Assembly (NCBI RefSeq): GCF_014472395.1
Contig: NZ_JACSZW010000003.1
Coordinates: forward strand, 485,963-549,962
Length of the DNA: 64,000 nt
Direction: 5' to 3'
Source: Pedobacter sp. N36a
GTDB lineage: Bacteria > Bacteroidota > Bacteroidia > Sphingobacteriales > Sphingobacteriaceae
Made by a program: the position numbers and the translations under genes. This document shows, in pieces, positions 35,258 to 44,722 of the stretch (position 1 is the stretch's first letter; each line of letters starts with the position of its first letter). The notes under the pieces are model-generated. The model searched no databases, was not told where the DNA came from, and worked only from the letters and a program-made list of their open reading frames with translations.

Positions 35258-38170
35258 TTAAAATCCAACGTTTACACCTAACAAGAAGCTTCTGCTTTGC
35301 GGGTAGGTACCATAATCTACACCCATACTTGGGCCGTTTGCGCCATACTGACTTACTTCAGGATCTAAGCCTTTGTATTTGGTGAAGGTTAGGATGTTGT
35401 AGCCAGTCACAAATACGGTAAGTCTGCTCATATTCATGCGGGCTAAGAAAGCATCACCGAAATTGTAAGAAAGGGTAGCGGTTTTTAGACGCAGGTAGGA
35501 AGCATTTTCTACGAATCTGCTGGAAGTAAGTGAGTTCTCAGTTTTTCCTTTTTCTGATCCTGGAATACTTCCATTCGTGTTTTGTGGCGTCCAGCGGTCT
35601 AATACTGTTGCGGACTGGTTTTTAGAGTCATTAAGACCTTCTAAATCAATTCTGGAAGCATTGAACATCTGGTTGCCCTGAACACCCTGGAAGAAGATGT
35701 TTAGTCCGAAATTACCATAACGGAAGTTATTGGTCATTCCATAGATAAAATCAGGTTGTGCTGAACCGATAAAGGTTCTGTCATCTTTCAGGTCAATCTT
35801 ACCATCGTTGTTTAGGTCTTCATAAGTAGCTTTACCTGTTGCTGGATCAACGCCTGTATATTTAAGGCCGTAGAAACTGCCCAATGGTCTGCCTGCAACT
35901 ACACGTACAGCTGAAGTACGGGCAGAAATACCACCGAAATCAAGTGATGGGGTAGAAGTACCTAAGCTGGTTACCTTGTTTTTGTTGAAAGAGATGTTCA
36001 TATCTGTAGACCAGCTGAATTTCTCTTTATCTACGTTTTTAGTGGATAGTGTAAACTCCATCCCTTTGTTTTCCATAGCACCTACATTGTAGGCTTGTTC
36101 TGCAAAACCTGCCGATGGCTGCAATTGTACTTTGATTAATAAATCATTGGTTTTTTTCAAATAAGCGTCAGCAGTAAAAGTTACCCTGTTGTTGAACATG
36201 GTTAAATCTAAACCAATATTGCTCTGGGTAGTTGTTTCCCAGGATAGACCTGTGTTTTTCAGGTTGGTCAGGTTATAATCACCCTGTGCATTTTCTGTAT
36301 AAAGTTTCATCCAGGCATAGTCTCCGATTCCTTCATCGTTACCTACTTTACCCCAGCTACCTCTGATTTTTAAGTCATTGATGGTTTTGCTGTCCTTCAG
36401 GAAGTTCTCACCAGAGATTCTCCATCCCGCAGATGCAGAAGGGAAATAACCGAAACGCTGCTCATCACTGAATCGCGAAGAACCATCAGCTCTGAAGTTT
36501 GCGCTCAATAAGTATTTGCTATCGTAAGCATAAGTTACTCTGGTTAGGTAAGACTGCTTAGCCCACTGTGCTCTTTGAGGAACTTTAGGAACGACAACTG
36601 GCTTGTCATTTTTCTGATCTGTTTGTGGCTTGTAGAACCTGTTTTCTTCATATTCTACGTAGTTGTAATCTGAAGATTGTAAGGTATAACCACCAGTTGC
36701 TGAAAATGCATTTTTGCCAAAGTTCTTGGTATAAGTCAAGATGTTTTCATTCAACCATACATTGTCGTTGGTTTTATTGTTTCTATAAATTCCACCTTCT
36801 GCACGGCCGTAGGTGGTTTTGAAGGCATCAAGATTATAGTCGTAGTAATTCTGGTTCACATTGGTACTGATCGTTGATTTGAAAATCAAATCTTTAGTGA
36901 ACTTGATCTCTCCACCGAATGATCCGATAAAACGGAAGTTTCTGCTTTTGTTTTTCGCACCATAGGCCTGGGCAATTGGATTGTCCCATCCACCAGAGTT
37001 TGGAATGGTCGTATAAGAGCCATTCGGATTGTAAATGCCAATGGTGGAAGGTGTAGTTAAAGCTGCTAAAATTGTACCTCCACGTGCAACACCTGCATTG
37101 TCGGCAACATCAATAGAGTTTCTTGCGGTTAAAGCTGCGGTTCCAGTGAATTTTAACCATGGTGTCGCTACTTGTGACCCATTAAAGTTAACAGTATATC
37201 TGTCTAATTGTGCTGGAGCTACAATACCTTTATCTTGCTGGTAGCCGGTAGAAAGATAAAAATTGCCACCATTGCCGCCACCAGATAAGGATACCTGATA
37301 TTGGTTTTGTTTACCAGTGCCGAAAGTTTCTTTTTGCCAGTCAGTATTGCTGCCATCACCATAAGAAGTATAGCCCATTTCTTTCATCAAATCAATGTAT
37401 TGATCTGCATTTAGCACATCTTGTTTGCGCCAGAAATTAGAAATACCGGTAAAAGCATTGAATTCTACTTTCACTTTGCCAGAAACACCTTTTTTAGTAG
37501 TAATTAAAACCACCCCATTTGCACCACTTGATCCATAAATGGCCGCTGCTGCTGCGTCTTTCAAAATGGTTAAAGATTCTATATCATTTGGGTTTAGGAA
37601 ACCTGCATTTCTGGAAGTTACCCCGTCAATTACATAAAGCGGGCTGTTTGAAGCGGTGATGGAAGTATTTCCACGAATGCTGATTGCAATCTCTGCACCT
37701 GGTTTACCAGATTGTGCAGTAACCTGTACACCTGCCGCTCTACCTTGTACTGCTTGTAAAGGATTGGTGATGGGCTGATTTTTCAGGTCTTTAGAAGATA
37801 CCGTGGTCACTGCTGTGGTCAGGTCCTTTTTGGTGGACGTACCGTAGCCGATCACGACTACCTCGTTTAATTCATTATTGTCTTCAGATAGATTTGCGTT
37901 CACAGTGGTGTTGTTGTTCACCGCTTGTTCGATGGTTTTATAACCAATAAAGGAAAAAACCAACGTTGCATTGCCCGGGGCAGTCAACGTATACTTTCCA
38001 TTATTGCCGGTCATTGCACCTTTAGCTGTTCCTTTAATTTTAACAGAAACACCTGGAAGCGGCAGACCTTTTTCGTCTTTCACCTCTCCCTTAACGTTAA
38101 GCTCCTGGGCCATACTCACAGAGATGCTACAGAGTAAGCTAAGGATAAAAAGAGTAAACTTTTTTCTCAT
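35258..38170 (-). CDS. SusC/RagA family TonB-linked outer membrane transporter
   Basis: A 970-residue protein. A signal peptide ending near SMAQ is followed by a carboxypeptidase-regulatory-like domain (VKGEVKDEKGLPLPGVSVKI), the SusC motif VVIGYGTSTKKDLTTAV, the plug (PLYVIDGV, IESLTILKDAAAAAIYGSSGANGVVLITTKKG) and a 22-strand beta-barrel. It imports oligosaccharides with TonB energy together with SusD. It is the first gene of the operon. A region of direct repeats lies 124-232 bases upstream of the start. No TonB-linked anti-sigma receiver extension is seen, so control by an ECF sigma/anti-sigma pair is not indicated. Confidence 0.95.
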   Translation of the reverse strand: MRKKFTLFILSLLCSISVSMAQELNVKGEVKDEKGLPLPGVSVKIKGTAKGAMTGNNGKYTLTAPGNATLVFSFIGYKTIEQAVNNNTTVNANLSEDNNELNEVVVIGYGTSTKKDLTTAVTTVSSKDLKNQPITNPLQAVQGRAAGVQVTAQSGKPGAEIAISIRGNTSITASNSPLYVIDGVTSRNAGFLNPNDIESLTILKDAAAAAIYGSSGANGVVLITTKKGVSGKVKVEFNAFTGISNFWRKQDVLNADQYIDLMKEMGYTSYGDGSNTDWQKETFGTGKQNQYQVSLSGGGNGGNFYLSTGYQQDKGIVAPAQLDRYTVNFNGSQVATPWLKFTGTAALTARNSIDVADNAGVARGGTILAALTTPSTIGIYNPNGSYTTIPNSGGWDNPIAQAYGAKNKSRNFRFIGSFGGEIKFTKDLIFKSTISTNVNQNYYDYNLDAFKTTYGRAEGGIYRNNKTNDNVWLNENILTYTKNFGKNAFSATGGYTLQSSDYNYVEYEENRFYKPQTDQKNDKPVVVPKVPQRAQWAKQSYLTRVTYAYDSKYLLSANFRADGSSRFSDEQRFGYFPSASAGWRISGENFLKDSKTINDLKIRGSWGKVGNDEGIGDYAWMKLYTENAQGDYNLTNLKNTGLSWETTTQSNIGLDLTMFNNRVTFTADAYLKKTNDLLIKVQLQPSAGFAEQAYNVGAMENKGMEFTLSTKNVDKEKFSWSTDMNISFNKNKVTSLGTSTPSLDFGGISARTSAVRVVAGRPLGSFYGLKYTGVDPATGKATYEDLNNDGKIDLKDDRTFIGSAQPDFIYGMTNNFRYGNFGLNIFFQGVQGNQMFNASRIDLEGLNDSKNQSATVLDRWTPQNTNGSIPGSEKGKTENSLTSSRFVENASYLRLKTATLSYNFGDAFLARMNMSRLTVFVTGYNILTFTKYKGLDPEVSQYGANGPSMGVDYGTYPQSRSFLLGVNVGF

Positions 38171-38485
38171 AATTTTTGCTTTTGTTTAATGAATTTGATG
38201 TGATAAAGTTAAGGTTGATTTTATGTTAATTCCTAGTGATTAGTATGTTTTATTTTTGCTAAACCACTGATAATTAGATTGTTGTATGTGTTTTGATACG
38301 CTTTAGTACCCTAGCTTAAAAAGCGCTTAAGTACTGATATACAGTGTATAGCAGTGCTGTTCGGGCTTAGGGCATTACCTGATCTGATACGCTTAAGTAC
38401 CCTTGTCTTAAACAGGTAAAAAAAATGTCAAATCACCGGATTGTATCCTGCGGAAGCGTTAAAAATCAGAATTATTAAGGGCTTT
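38171..38485. promoter_or_regulatory. 315-base control region between susC and the receptor-transposase regulator
   Basis: It is non-coding. It holds a susC -7 type box on the minus strand (TAACTTTA, 38211-38204), giving a leader of about 27 nt, and the direct repeats described separately. The AT-rich part near susC shows no riboswitch. Confidence 0.6.
38294..38402. repeat. Direct repeats TGATACGCTTwAGTACCC upstream of susC
   Basis: TGATACGCTTTAGTACCC at 38294-38311 and TGATACGCTTAAGTACCC at 38385-38402 match at 17 of 18 positions. A third copy of the core CGCTTAAGTAC lies at 38324-38334. CTTAAA follows the two full copies at similar distances. Placement well upstream of susC suits activator binding sites. 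Confidence 0.7.
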
Positions 38486-40393
38486 TTAGTCTAAAACCAG
38501 CTGACTCCAGCCGTTTTTACTGGCTTTTTTGAGCTGAGCTTTTCGCTCTTCCATCACTTGTTTGATCCCAGCTCCATAGGTCCAGCAGGTGCTTTGACGG
38601 ATGCCCAGGATTTCAGATAATTTGTGAGAAGAAATTTTTCCCTTAGAAGAGTACACGAGGAAAACCATATAGAAGGCCTTCACAATTGGGATGCGGGTAT
38701 TGTGGAAAATGGTGAAGCTGGTCACTGATTCTTCATAACCGCATTTGCTGCATCTCCTGCTATAGGCGATGTGTCCGCTGTAATAATGGTCGTTCTTACA
38801 TTTCCTGCAGTGGTAGCCATTTTTCCATTTTAGTTCAGATAGGAATAAGTTACAACTTTCCTTATCCGGATAGATCTTGCTGAATTCATCAAAGTCTACA
38901 TCGGTCGACATTACCCGATCGCGCGTTACCTTTTCTACATTGGTTTGCAGCTCCTGATTGTCCTGTTCCAGCAAAGTATTCATTCTGGAAATCTCCTCCG
39001 CCTGTTGTTTTAACCGGTCGTTGGCGTCCAGCAGTTCTGCGTTTTTAGCCTCAATGATCAGAGACTTGTGGTATACTTCCCGGGTACGTTCTTCTACCTG
39101 ACTTTCCAGCTCCTGATTTAAGGTGTCTTTTAGCTTCACATTCTCCGCCATAGAACGGATCATCTGACGGTGCACAATGTCTTTTTTCTTCCTCAAAATG
39201 CTCACCTTATCGCCAATAGCAAAAGATAGAAATACCATTTCCAAGATAAAGCAGAAGCTGAGGCTGTAATAACTGATGGCCCCGAAGTTTAAAAAAGAAA
39301 AATGGAGCATGATGAAGAACTTCAGCAGAAAGCCTAAAAACAGGAAGCTATACCCCAATACGAAGAACCGGGCCGGAAGATATCCTTGTCGGTAGATATA
39401 AATACCGGTAAAAAAGGCCACCGACAAAGGAATGGCATCGAGAAATTTATAGCTGAATAGGTTTTGGTTAAATACCAGGCAGTATAAAAACCATAACGTT
39501 CGGAGGGCAATTACACCTAAAATCAGAAGATTTAATTTTGGTGCTTTAGACTTGACAAACAATAGTTCCCGGGTAAAAAGCAGAGCAAAAATACTAACCG
39601 CATATAAGGCTACAGCATAAGCAGTTTGGTTCCAAACAGGCTGATTTGGCCATAAGTACTGATAGGCGATGCCATCGGTACTCATCTCAAAGAAGCCAAT
39701 ACTTAGGTTGTAAAGCACATAGTATAGATATTGCTTCTGGCGCATGGCGATAAACATGATCAGATTGTAAAAACTAAACACGAGGATCATTCCATAGAAA
39801 ATACCAAAGTAAAAGTACTCGTCTAAGGCGTAAGAAATGAACCAGTCTACGGAGCGCAGTACGATAATAGCGTCACCAATTTGTGACGACTGGATCTTAA
39901 AATAATAGGTTTGTACCTCGTTATTATCGTTATCCAGGTAGAATTCGAAGTTTTTATGGTGTAATTTCCTGTTGTAGAAAGGGAATTGATCGCCAAATTC
40001 TTTGATTTTATAACTGCCATCTGCTTGCGGGATATAGGCCGTCACATGGTCTAGTGTCTGGTCGAAAAACTCCAGTAAAAAGTACTTCTCAGCTTCACTG
40101 TTGTTTTTAATATTGATTTTGAACCAATAAACCTTATTTAATTGAGTGGTTTGAGGGGTGCTGGTTTTACTGGGTTTAAACTGCTGGGCGAGGGATTTAC
40201 TGCGAATCTTATCGAAAGTAAGCTTTCCTGAGGTATCCGAAAGCACCTCAATCTGTTTAAAGGAAAAGATGTGCTGGTCAATTTTGTCGTTTATTTCTAC
40301 AACTTCCTGTGCCTTTAAATCTCTGCCTATAGAAAAGGAAAGTAGGGTAATCAGGAAAATCGCTTTAGATAGAAATAAGAATTTTGAAGACAT
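38486..40393 (-). CDS. 7TM-DISM membrane receptor fused to an IS1595-type transposase zinc ribbon and HTH (putative membrane-bound regulator)
   Basis: A 635-residue chimera. A signal peptide (about 1-28) is followed by a periplasmic 7TMR-DISM extracellular domain (about 35-180: VYWFKINIKNNSEAEKYFLL, YYFKIQSS), a seven-helix 7TM-DISM region (about 192-395) and a long coiled coil (about 400-495). Then comes a segment reading FDEFSKIYPDKESCNLFLSE, LKWKNG, and a zinc ribbon with C529/C532 and C548/C551. The C-terminus (SVTSFTIFHNTRIPIVKAFY, KLSEILGIRQSTCW) matches the helix-turn-helix part of IS1595-type transposases. The DDE catalytic domain is absent. It probably senses a periplasmic ligand and binds DNA. 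It lies just upstream of the PUL on the same strand. The ATG at 40393 is chosen for the best signal peptide. Confidence 0.82.
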   Translation of the reverse strand: MSSKFLFLSKAIFLITLLSFSIGRDLKAQEVVEINDKIDQHIFSFKQIEVLSDTSGKLTFDKIRSKSLAQQFKPSKTSTPQTTQLNKVYWFKINIKNNSEAEKYFLLEFFDQTLDHVTAYIPQADGSYKIKEFGDQFPFYNRKLHHKNFEFYLDNDNNEVQTYYFKIQSSQIGDAIIVLRSVDWFISYALDEYFYFGIFYGMILVFSFYNLIMFIAMRQKQYLYYVLYNLSIGFFEMSTDGIAYQYLWPNQPVWNQTAYAVALYAVSIFALLFTRELLFVKSKAPKLNLLILGVIALRTLWFLYCLVFNQNLFSYKFLDAIPLSVAFFTGIYIYRQGYLPARFFVLGYSFLFLGFLLKFFIMLHFSFLNFGAISYYSLSFCFILEMVFLSFAIGDKVSILRKKKDIVHRQMIRSMAENVKLKDTLNQELESQVEERTREVYHKSLIIEAKNAELLDANDRLKQQAEEISRMNTLLEQDNQELQTNVEKVTRDRVMSTDVDFDEFSKIYPDKESCNLFLSELKWKNGYHCRKCKNDHYYSGHIAYSRRCSKCGYEESVTSFTIFHNTRIPIVKAFYMVFLVYSSKGKISSHKLSEILGIRQSTCWTYGAGIKQVMEERKAQLKKASKNGWSQLVLD

Positions 40394-40526
40394 AATGGCG
40401 CACAGCAAATTAAATTATGGCGCGAAGGTCGGGTTAAAAATTTTAATGCACAACATCGGGTCTGCCGTAGTCGACAATAGGGCAGGTATTTAGCAAGAAT
40501 CAGATTTAATTTTATAGTCGAATGAC

Positions 40527-40534
40527 TATTTTTG
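40527..40534 (+). promoter_or_regulatory. Isolated -7 type box with a 30-codon open frame
   Basis: TATTTTTG matches TAnnTTTG. An ATG at 40539 opens a 30-codon frame ending at 40631, the last base before the end of the methyltransferase gene. The peptide has no recognisable features, so only the box is noted. Confidence 0.25.
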
Positions 40535-40631
40535 TGCGATGGTACCAACGTGTGTTTTTTTGCCTGTTCCTACTGATTTTAATTTCGGAGAATGTCTATG
40601 GTTATGGCGAACACTTTCTAAAAGGGTGTAA

Positions 40632-41492
40632 TTATAGCTGCTCTCCCGTTAAGCTGCCATTTCTTGCTGCTTCCCAACCAATCATGGCCGTTTTTTTAGT
40701 AGGTCCCCAATGGTATTGCCCCAATTCTCCTGTAGATTTAATTACCCTGTGACAAGGAATTAAAAAGGCTACCGGGTTTTTACCTACTGTGCTTCCTACT
40801 GCACGATTGGCTTTAGGCTTTTGCAGCTCATTGGCAATGTCGGCATAGGTTGCGAGGTATCCAGCAGGAATCTTTAATAGGGTTTCCCATACTTTGATCT
40901 GGAAATCCGTTCCTTTTAAATGGAGCTTTACTTCGGATAACCTGCTCCAGTCTGTGCTAAATATATAAAGTGCATGCTGTTGAAGCTGATCAAGCACCTG
41001 TTGGTACTTCGCATTAGGAAATCGCTCCTGGAGTTCTTTAAACGCCTGATCTGAATCATCTGAAAATGCCATATAGCAAATGCCTTTAGCAGTGGAAGCT
41101 ACCAATAGTTGGCCAAAAGGACTTTCCGCGAAACTGTAATTGATTTGTAACTGCTGTCCGCCATTTTTGAATTCTCCGGGTGTCATTCCTTCGATCTTGA
41201 TGAATAAGTCGTGTAACCTGCTGGTGCCTGATAAACCGGTTTCATAAGCGGCTTCAGCCAATTTACCATTTTGGTTTTTTAAGATTCCTTTCGCATATTC
41301 TATGCTCAGGTATTGCAGAAATTGTTTAGGACTCACACCAGCCCATTCCTTAAACATACGCTGAAAATGAAAGGGACTTAAATGAATATGTGCAGCGACG
41401 TCGTCTAAAGAAGGTTGCTGTTTGAAATTCGTCTTTAAATATTCAATTGCTTTTTCAATTCTTTGATAATCGATTTGAGCTGATGTTTCCAT
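40632..41492 (-). CDS. AraC-type HTH / methylated-DNA-protein-cysteine methyltransferase fusion (Ada-like)
   Basis: A 286-residue protein. Residues about 8-105 form an AraC HTH pair (LDDVAAHIHLSPFHFQRMFKEWAGVSP, AAYETGLSGTSRLHDLF). The C-terminal half is an O6-alkylguanine methyltransferase with the acceptor cysteine in IPCHRVIKSTGELGQY and the DNA-binding AVGSTVGKNP. The N-terminal zinc Ada domain that repairs phosphotriesters is missing, so methylation sensing through that route cannot occur. It removes alkyl groups from guanine and may regulate genes. It stands alone on the minus strand. Confidence 0.92.
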   Translation of the reverse strand: METSAQIDYQRIEKAIEYLKTNFKQQPSLDDVAAHIHLSPFHFQRMFKEWAGVSPKQFLQYLSIEYAKGILKNQNGKLAEAAYETGLSGTSRLHDLFIKIEGMTPGEFKNGGQQLQINYSFAESPFGQLLVASTAKGICYMAFSDDSDQAFKELQERFPNAKYQQVLDQLQQHALYIFSTDWSRLSEVKLHLKGTDFQIKVWETLLKIPAGYLATYADIANELQKPKANRAVGSTVGKNPVAFLIPCHRVIKSTGELGQYHWGPTKKTAMIGWEAARNGSLTGEQL

Positions 41493-41554
41493 GGTTTTAA
41501 ATTTATACCCCCAAATTAAGGGATGGAAGGCGCTGTGGAAACCCGAAACTTGCG

Positions 41555-42190
41555 CTATTCCTGATCTGAAATCGTAATATTTAGTTCTTCTAATTGTTTG
41601 TGCTTGTTTTCTGCAATTAAGGTGCGGTGTTTATTTTGCGTATCGCTGAGCAGATTAACCAATAACTTCTTGTTAGCTGCCGAAAGCTCCTGGAATAGCA
41701 GCTGATCAGCCTTGAACATACTGGAGTGTAACAGTTGTAGGAGTTTTTCTCCCTTTGTACTCAATTTAACCAGCTTAGCTCTTTTATCCGAGGGGTCACT
41801 TCTTTCTATCAATAGCCCTGCTTTTTTGATTCTGTTGAGGATGTCAATGCCGGTAGATTGTTCAAAGAATACCGCTGTAATCACATCAGATTTCCTCGCT
41901 TCACGATAACTGGAGATCGCCTTCATGAAGTAAAACCATTCCAGTTCAATTCCCGGGTAAGCTTTAAGTACAGATTTTGCATAGACCAGGTGAATGGCGT
42001 TTAATTGTCCAATCAGGTTAGCCAATTCCTGATCTGCATCTTTATCTTCTAGCGTAACCGGTGTTTGATCCAGTACTGCGGGGCCTTTATGTTCCATTAA
42101 AAAATGACTGCAGAATTCCGCTGCATTTGCAGCGGGATTCTGGCTTTCATAATCGGCCCATGCCGTAATTAGTTCAACAATTGGTTTCAT
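41555..42190 (-). CDS. MarR family winged-helix transcriptional regulator
   Basis: A 211-residue protein from the ATG at 42190. A non-conserved N-terminal part is followed by a winged helix (about residues 95-165): AVFFEQSTGIDILNRIKKAGLLIERSDPSDKRAKLVKLSTKGEKLL, where the DPSDKR wing is the MarR hallmark. The ligand and targets are unknown. It lies 23 bases after the 771-residue secreted protein and is probably co-transcribed with it, which is an unusual partner for a MarR regulator. Confidence 0.82.
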   Translation of the reverse strand: MKPIVELITAWADYESQNPAANAAEFCSHFLMEHKGPAVLDQTPVTLEDKDADQELANLIGQLNAIHLVYAKSVLKAYPGIELEWFYFMKAISSYREARKSDVITAVFFEQSTGIDILNRIKKAGLLIERSDPSDKRAKLVKLSTKGEKLLQLLHSSMFKADQLLFQELSAANKKLLVNLLSDTQNKHRTLIAENKHKQLEELNITISDQE

Positions 42191-42213
42191 AGTCCTCAAT
42201 TCATCTGCTGAAA

Positions 42214-44529
42214 TTAGTGCAACGAGTTTAAATACTGACGGAAATAACCGCATTCTTCTATTGCTTCCTGATAGAAACGGGTATCAGCATATTGTCTTGC
42301 CAGCATGGCGAAGTTTTGCCCATAATAAAGTACTTTGGTTTCTACACTCCAGGAATTGGCATCCTTATTCACTGGAAGATCAAAAGAACGGTTATAACTT
42401 TCATTGCGTTCAACTTTGCTGGCCATAAAGGTACAGCGTGCCTGCTGTTCCTTGTTTTTTGTTGCCATTCTTGCCATCAGGTAATACTTTTCGGCTATTT
42501 TTCCGGAAAGGTACATTGGTCTGAATGGTGCAGGAACACTGAAAGCGCTGCTGCCATAAGTATCTGTCAAATTGGAAATATAAAACCCACGATTATTGCC
42601 ATAATAACTAATATTGTAATAGGCATTGGCCAATAAATAGGCGTTATTGTATACATTTCTGCCGGCTTTAATCTCCGCCTTCATGCTTTTCATCATCCTG
42701 AGCAACTCCAGCGATTTGAACTTTTTGGATTGTGTCATTTGTTGATCGCAATCATGGCAATCATTTAAGCGCATATTGAATGGATTGGCCTGCAAGGTAT
42801 CTGTTTGATGGCCACTTTTCTCTAAAAATGGAATCGCTGCTTCCGGCTGATCCTGAAAAACAAGTGCCGTAGCCTGGTAGAAATAAAGGTCCTCTACTTT
42901 ATATGGATAATAACGGAGCATCGCTTTTTCAAAGGCAGTCTGTTTTTCATTGAGCATTAAAGCTTTTAACTGCTCGATACGCTGATTATTGGTGTAAAAC
43001 TGATGGTAACTTCTGAATATATTTGCTTTAACCAGGTCCCCTTGTTTTTTATACAGATCGGAAATGACACCCATACTTTCATTTAGCGATTGATAAAATC
43101 TCAGGTCTTTGACCTGCTCTTTTCCATCTCTGAGGTTTGCGAACCAGTTTAGCGGCTCTACCATTTTAGCTTCTGCAACTGCGTCAATCTTTTTCAATTG
43201 TCTCAGATATAATCCCCAATCCAGGATTTTATACTGTGCCATTAACAGTTCGTTATCTGATGGGAGCTGCGTTTTTGCTATTTTATAGAATTTCCCTGCA
43301 GTTTCATAGTTTCTGGCCATGAAGTTTAGGTATCCTGCGGCAAGGTTCCAGATATAAGGTTTCGAAGTGTTGTTTTTCAAAGCAATCCCACTCACTAATG
43401 CGGTATTTTTCTTTAATATAGAGGTCGAATCTTCTTTTCCACCATAATAATTGCGGAAACCAGATTCTGTAATATTAATTACCCTGCTCAGCAGTAAGTC
43501 CAACTTTTCCGATTTAGGATCTAAAGCGATGATTTCTGGAATCGCCCTTTCTGTATCGTAATAGATACCCATTAAATGCCAAAGCGTGATTTTTTCTTCA
43601 GTTGTCCTCGCCATTTCTAAACTTTGTTTCCAATCGGCATCAGCATTTGGACGGAAAGACCATTTTGCTGGAATCTTCATCTCACTGCTGTAGTTATAGC
43701 AAAGACTGAACAGGTAGTTGGAAGTTGCATAATCTTCAGCATAATGATACCTGCCCGCTACATAACCCAAAGTCCTGTAATACATCATGTTTTTAGGAAA
43801 AACATCCTTGTATAAGTTAAATGCCCGGATGGTGGCCGCATCTTTTAATGGTTTTATACCTTCGCTTCTTTCTGCAAAATAGTAGTAGCGAACCAATTGA
43901 AACCACAATCGTTGCTTAATAAAAGGATCTTTTGCCTTTTTTAAAGCGGTTAGCAAATCCATTTCAAACGCTTGAGGTACACTGAACTCCTGTTTCTCAT
44001 CCCAATAATAATAACTTTTATAGCTGGCTGCATAGCTTTCGCTTTTCTTTGCCAGGTTCAGGTAATCGAAGAAGGCAGTCAACTGCTTTTTATTTACTTT
44101 CGTTTTTTTTAATTGCGGCAGACTGTCAGGAAGGACCTCAATTTTGCCTTTGTAGTTTTGATAAACAGAATCAATCCCTTTCTCGCTGGCGCGCAGCAAC
44201 AGATACTGAAGGTCAGCTTTGCTTAGCTTTTGTCCGAAATAGTCATACCATTCGTTCACAATTTGCTGATTGAAACGGGTATTGGAATTGTCGTCGTTAT
44301 AATTATAGTCTTGTCCGTAGTAAGCGGAGAAACCAGAATAGAAAAAAGGAGTATATTCTTTGGCAACAAAGGACTCCGGACTGAAACTGGAATAATCGTC
44401 GTCATACCCATAGTCTGCACATGCCCAAACCACTCCGGCAAGAGATAGTGTGGAGATCAGTAGTAAGGTCAAGAACTTTTTTGGTAGGCACTGCTTCAAT
44501 AATTTAGTAGCTGAATTTAATGTTTTCAT
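42214..44529 (-). CDS. Large secreted protein of unknown function
   Basis: A 771-residue protein. The N-terminus has a signal peptide ending near VVWACADYG (possible lipidation at Cys37). The mature part starts with a Tyr/Asp-rich stretch, then becomes helical with repeated pairs such as AAGYLNFMARNYETAGKFYKIAKTQL that look TPR-like (about residues 260-620). A DCHDCDQ motif lies near residue 595. I do not recognise a family function. It should be periplasmic or on the outer membrane and may act as a scaffold. It lies upstream of the MarR-like gene and downstream of another unknown lipoprotein. Confidence 0.72.
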   Translation of the reverse strand: MKTLNSATKLLKQCLPKKFLTLLLISTLSLAGVVWACADYGYDDDYSSFSPESFVAKEYTPFFYSGFSAYYGQDYNYNDDNSNTRFNQQIVNEWYDYFGQKLSKADLQYLLLRASEKGIDSVYQNYKGKIEVLPDSLPQLKKTKVNKKQLTAFFDYLNLAKKSESYAASYKSYYYWDEKQEFSVPQAFEMDLLTALKKAKDPFIKQRLWFQLVRYYYFAERSEGIKPLKDAATIRAFNLYKDVFPKNMMYYRTLGYVAGRYHYAEDYATSNYLFSLCYNYSSEMKIPAKWSFRPNADADWKQSLEMARTTEEKITLWHLMGIYYDTERAIPEIIALDPKSEKLDLLLSRVINITESGFRNYYGGKEDSTSILKKNTALVSGIALKNNTSKPYIWNLAAGYLNFMARNYETAGKFYKIAKTQLPSDNELLMAQYKILDWGLYLRQLKKIDAVAEAKMVEPLNWFANLRDGKEQVKDLRFYQSLNESMGVISDLYKKQGDLVKANIFRSYHQFYTNNQRIEQLKALMLNEKQTAFEKAMLRYYPYKVEDLYFYQATALVFQDQPEAAIPFLEKSGHQTDTLQANPFNMRLNDCHDCDQQMTQSKKFKSLELLRMMKSMKAEIKAGRNVYNNAYLLANAYYNISYYGNNRGFYISNLTDTYGSSAFSVPAPFRPMYLSGKIAEKYYLMARMATKNKEQQARCTFMASKVERNESYNRSFDLPVNKDANSWSVETKVLYYGQNFAMLARQYADTRFYQEAIEECGYFRQYLNSLH

Positions 44530-44722
44530 AGGAGCTAGGTAGTAGTAATGGTATGCTATTGAATTTTAAAATGTTTTTATGAGGTGATGTTACTTTTTAG
44601 GATAGGTAATATTGGTCTTGTGATGTAGTCGTGTCGTTTTAGTCATGTATCTTGTTGTTTTATTCCTGCAAGGCTGTTTTGCCAAGCAGGGATAAAAGTA
44701 CGAATGGATCGTAATCCCTTCC

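Noticed and set aside
40522..40752. 76-codon plus-strand frame overlapping the Ada-like gene
   Set aside because: More than half is antisense to the conserved methyltransferase domain and the peptide has no recognisable features.
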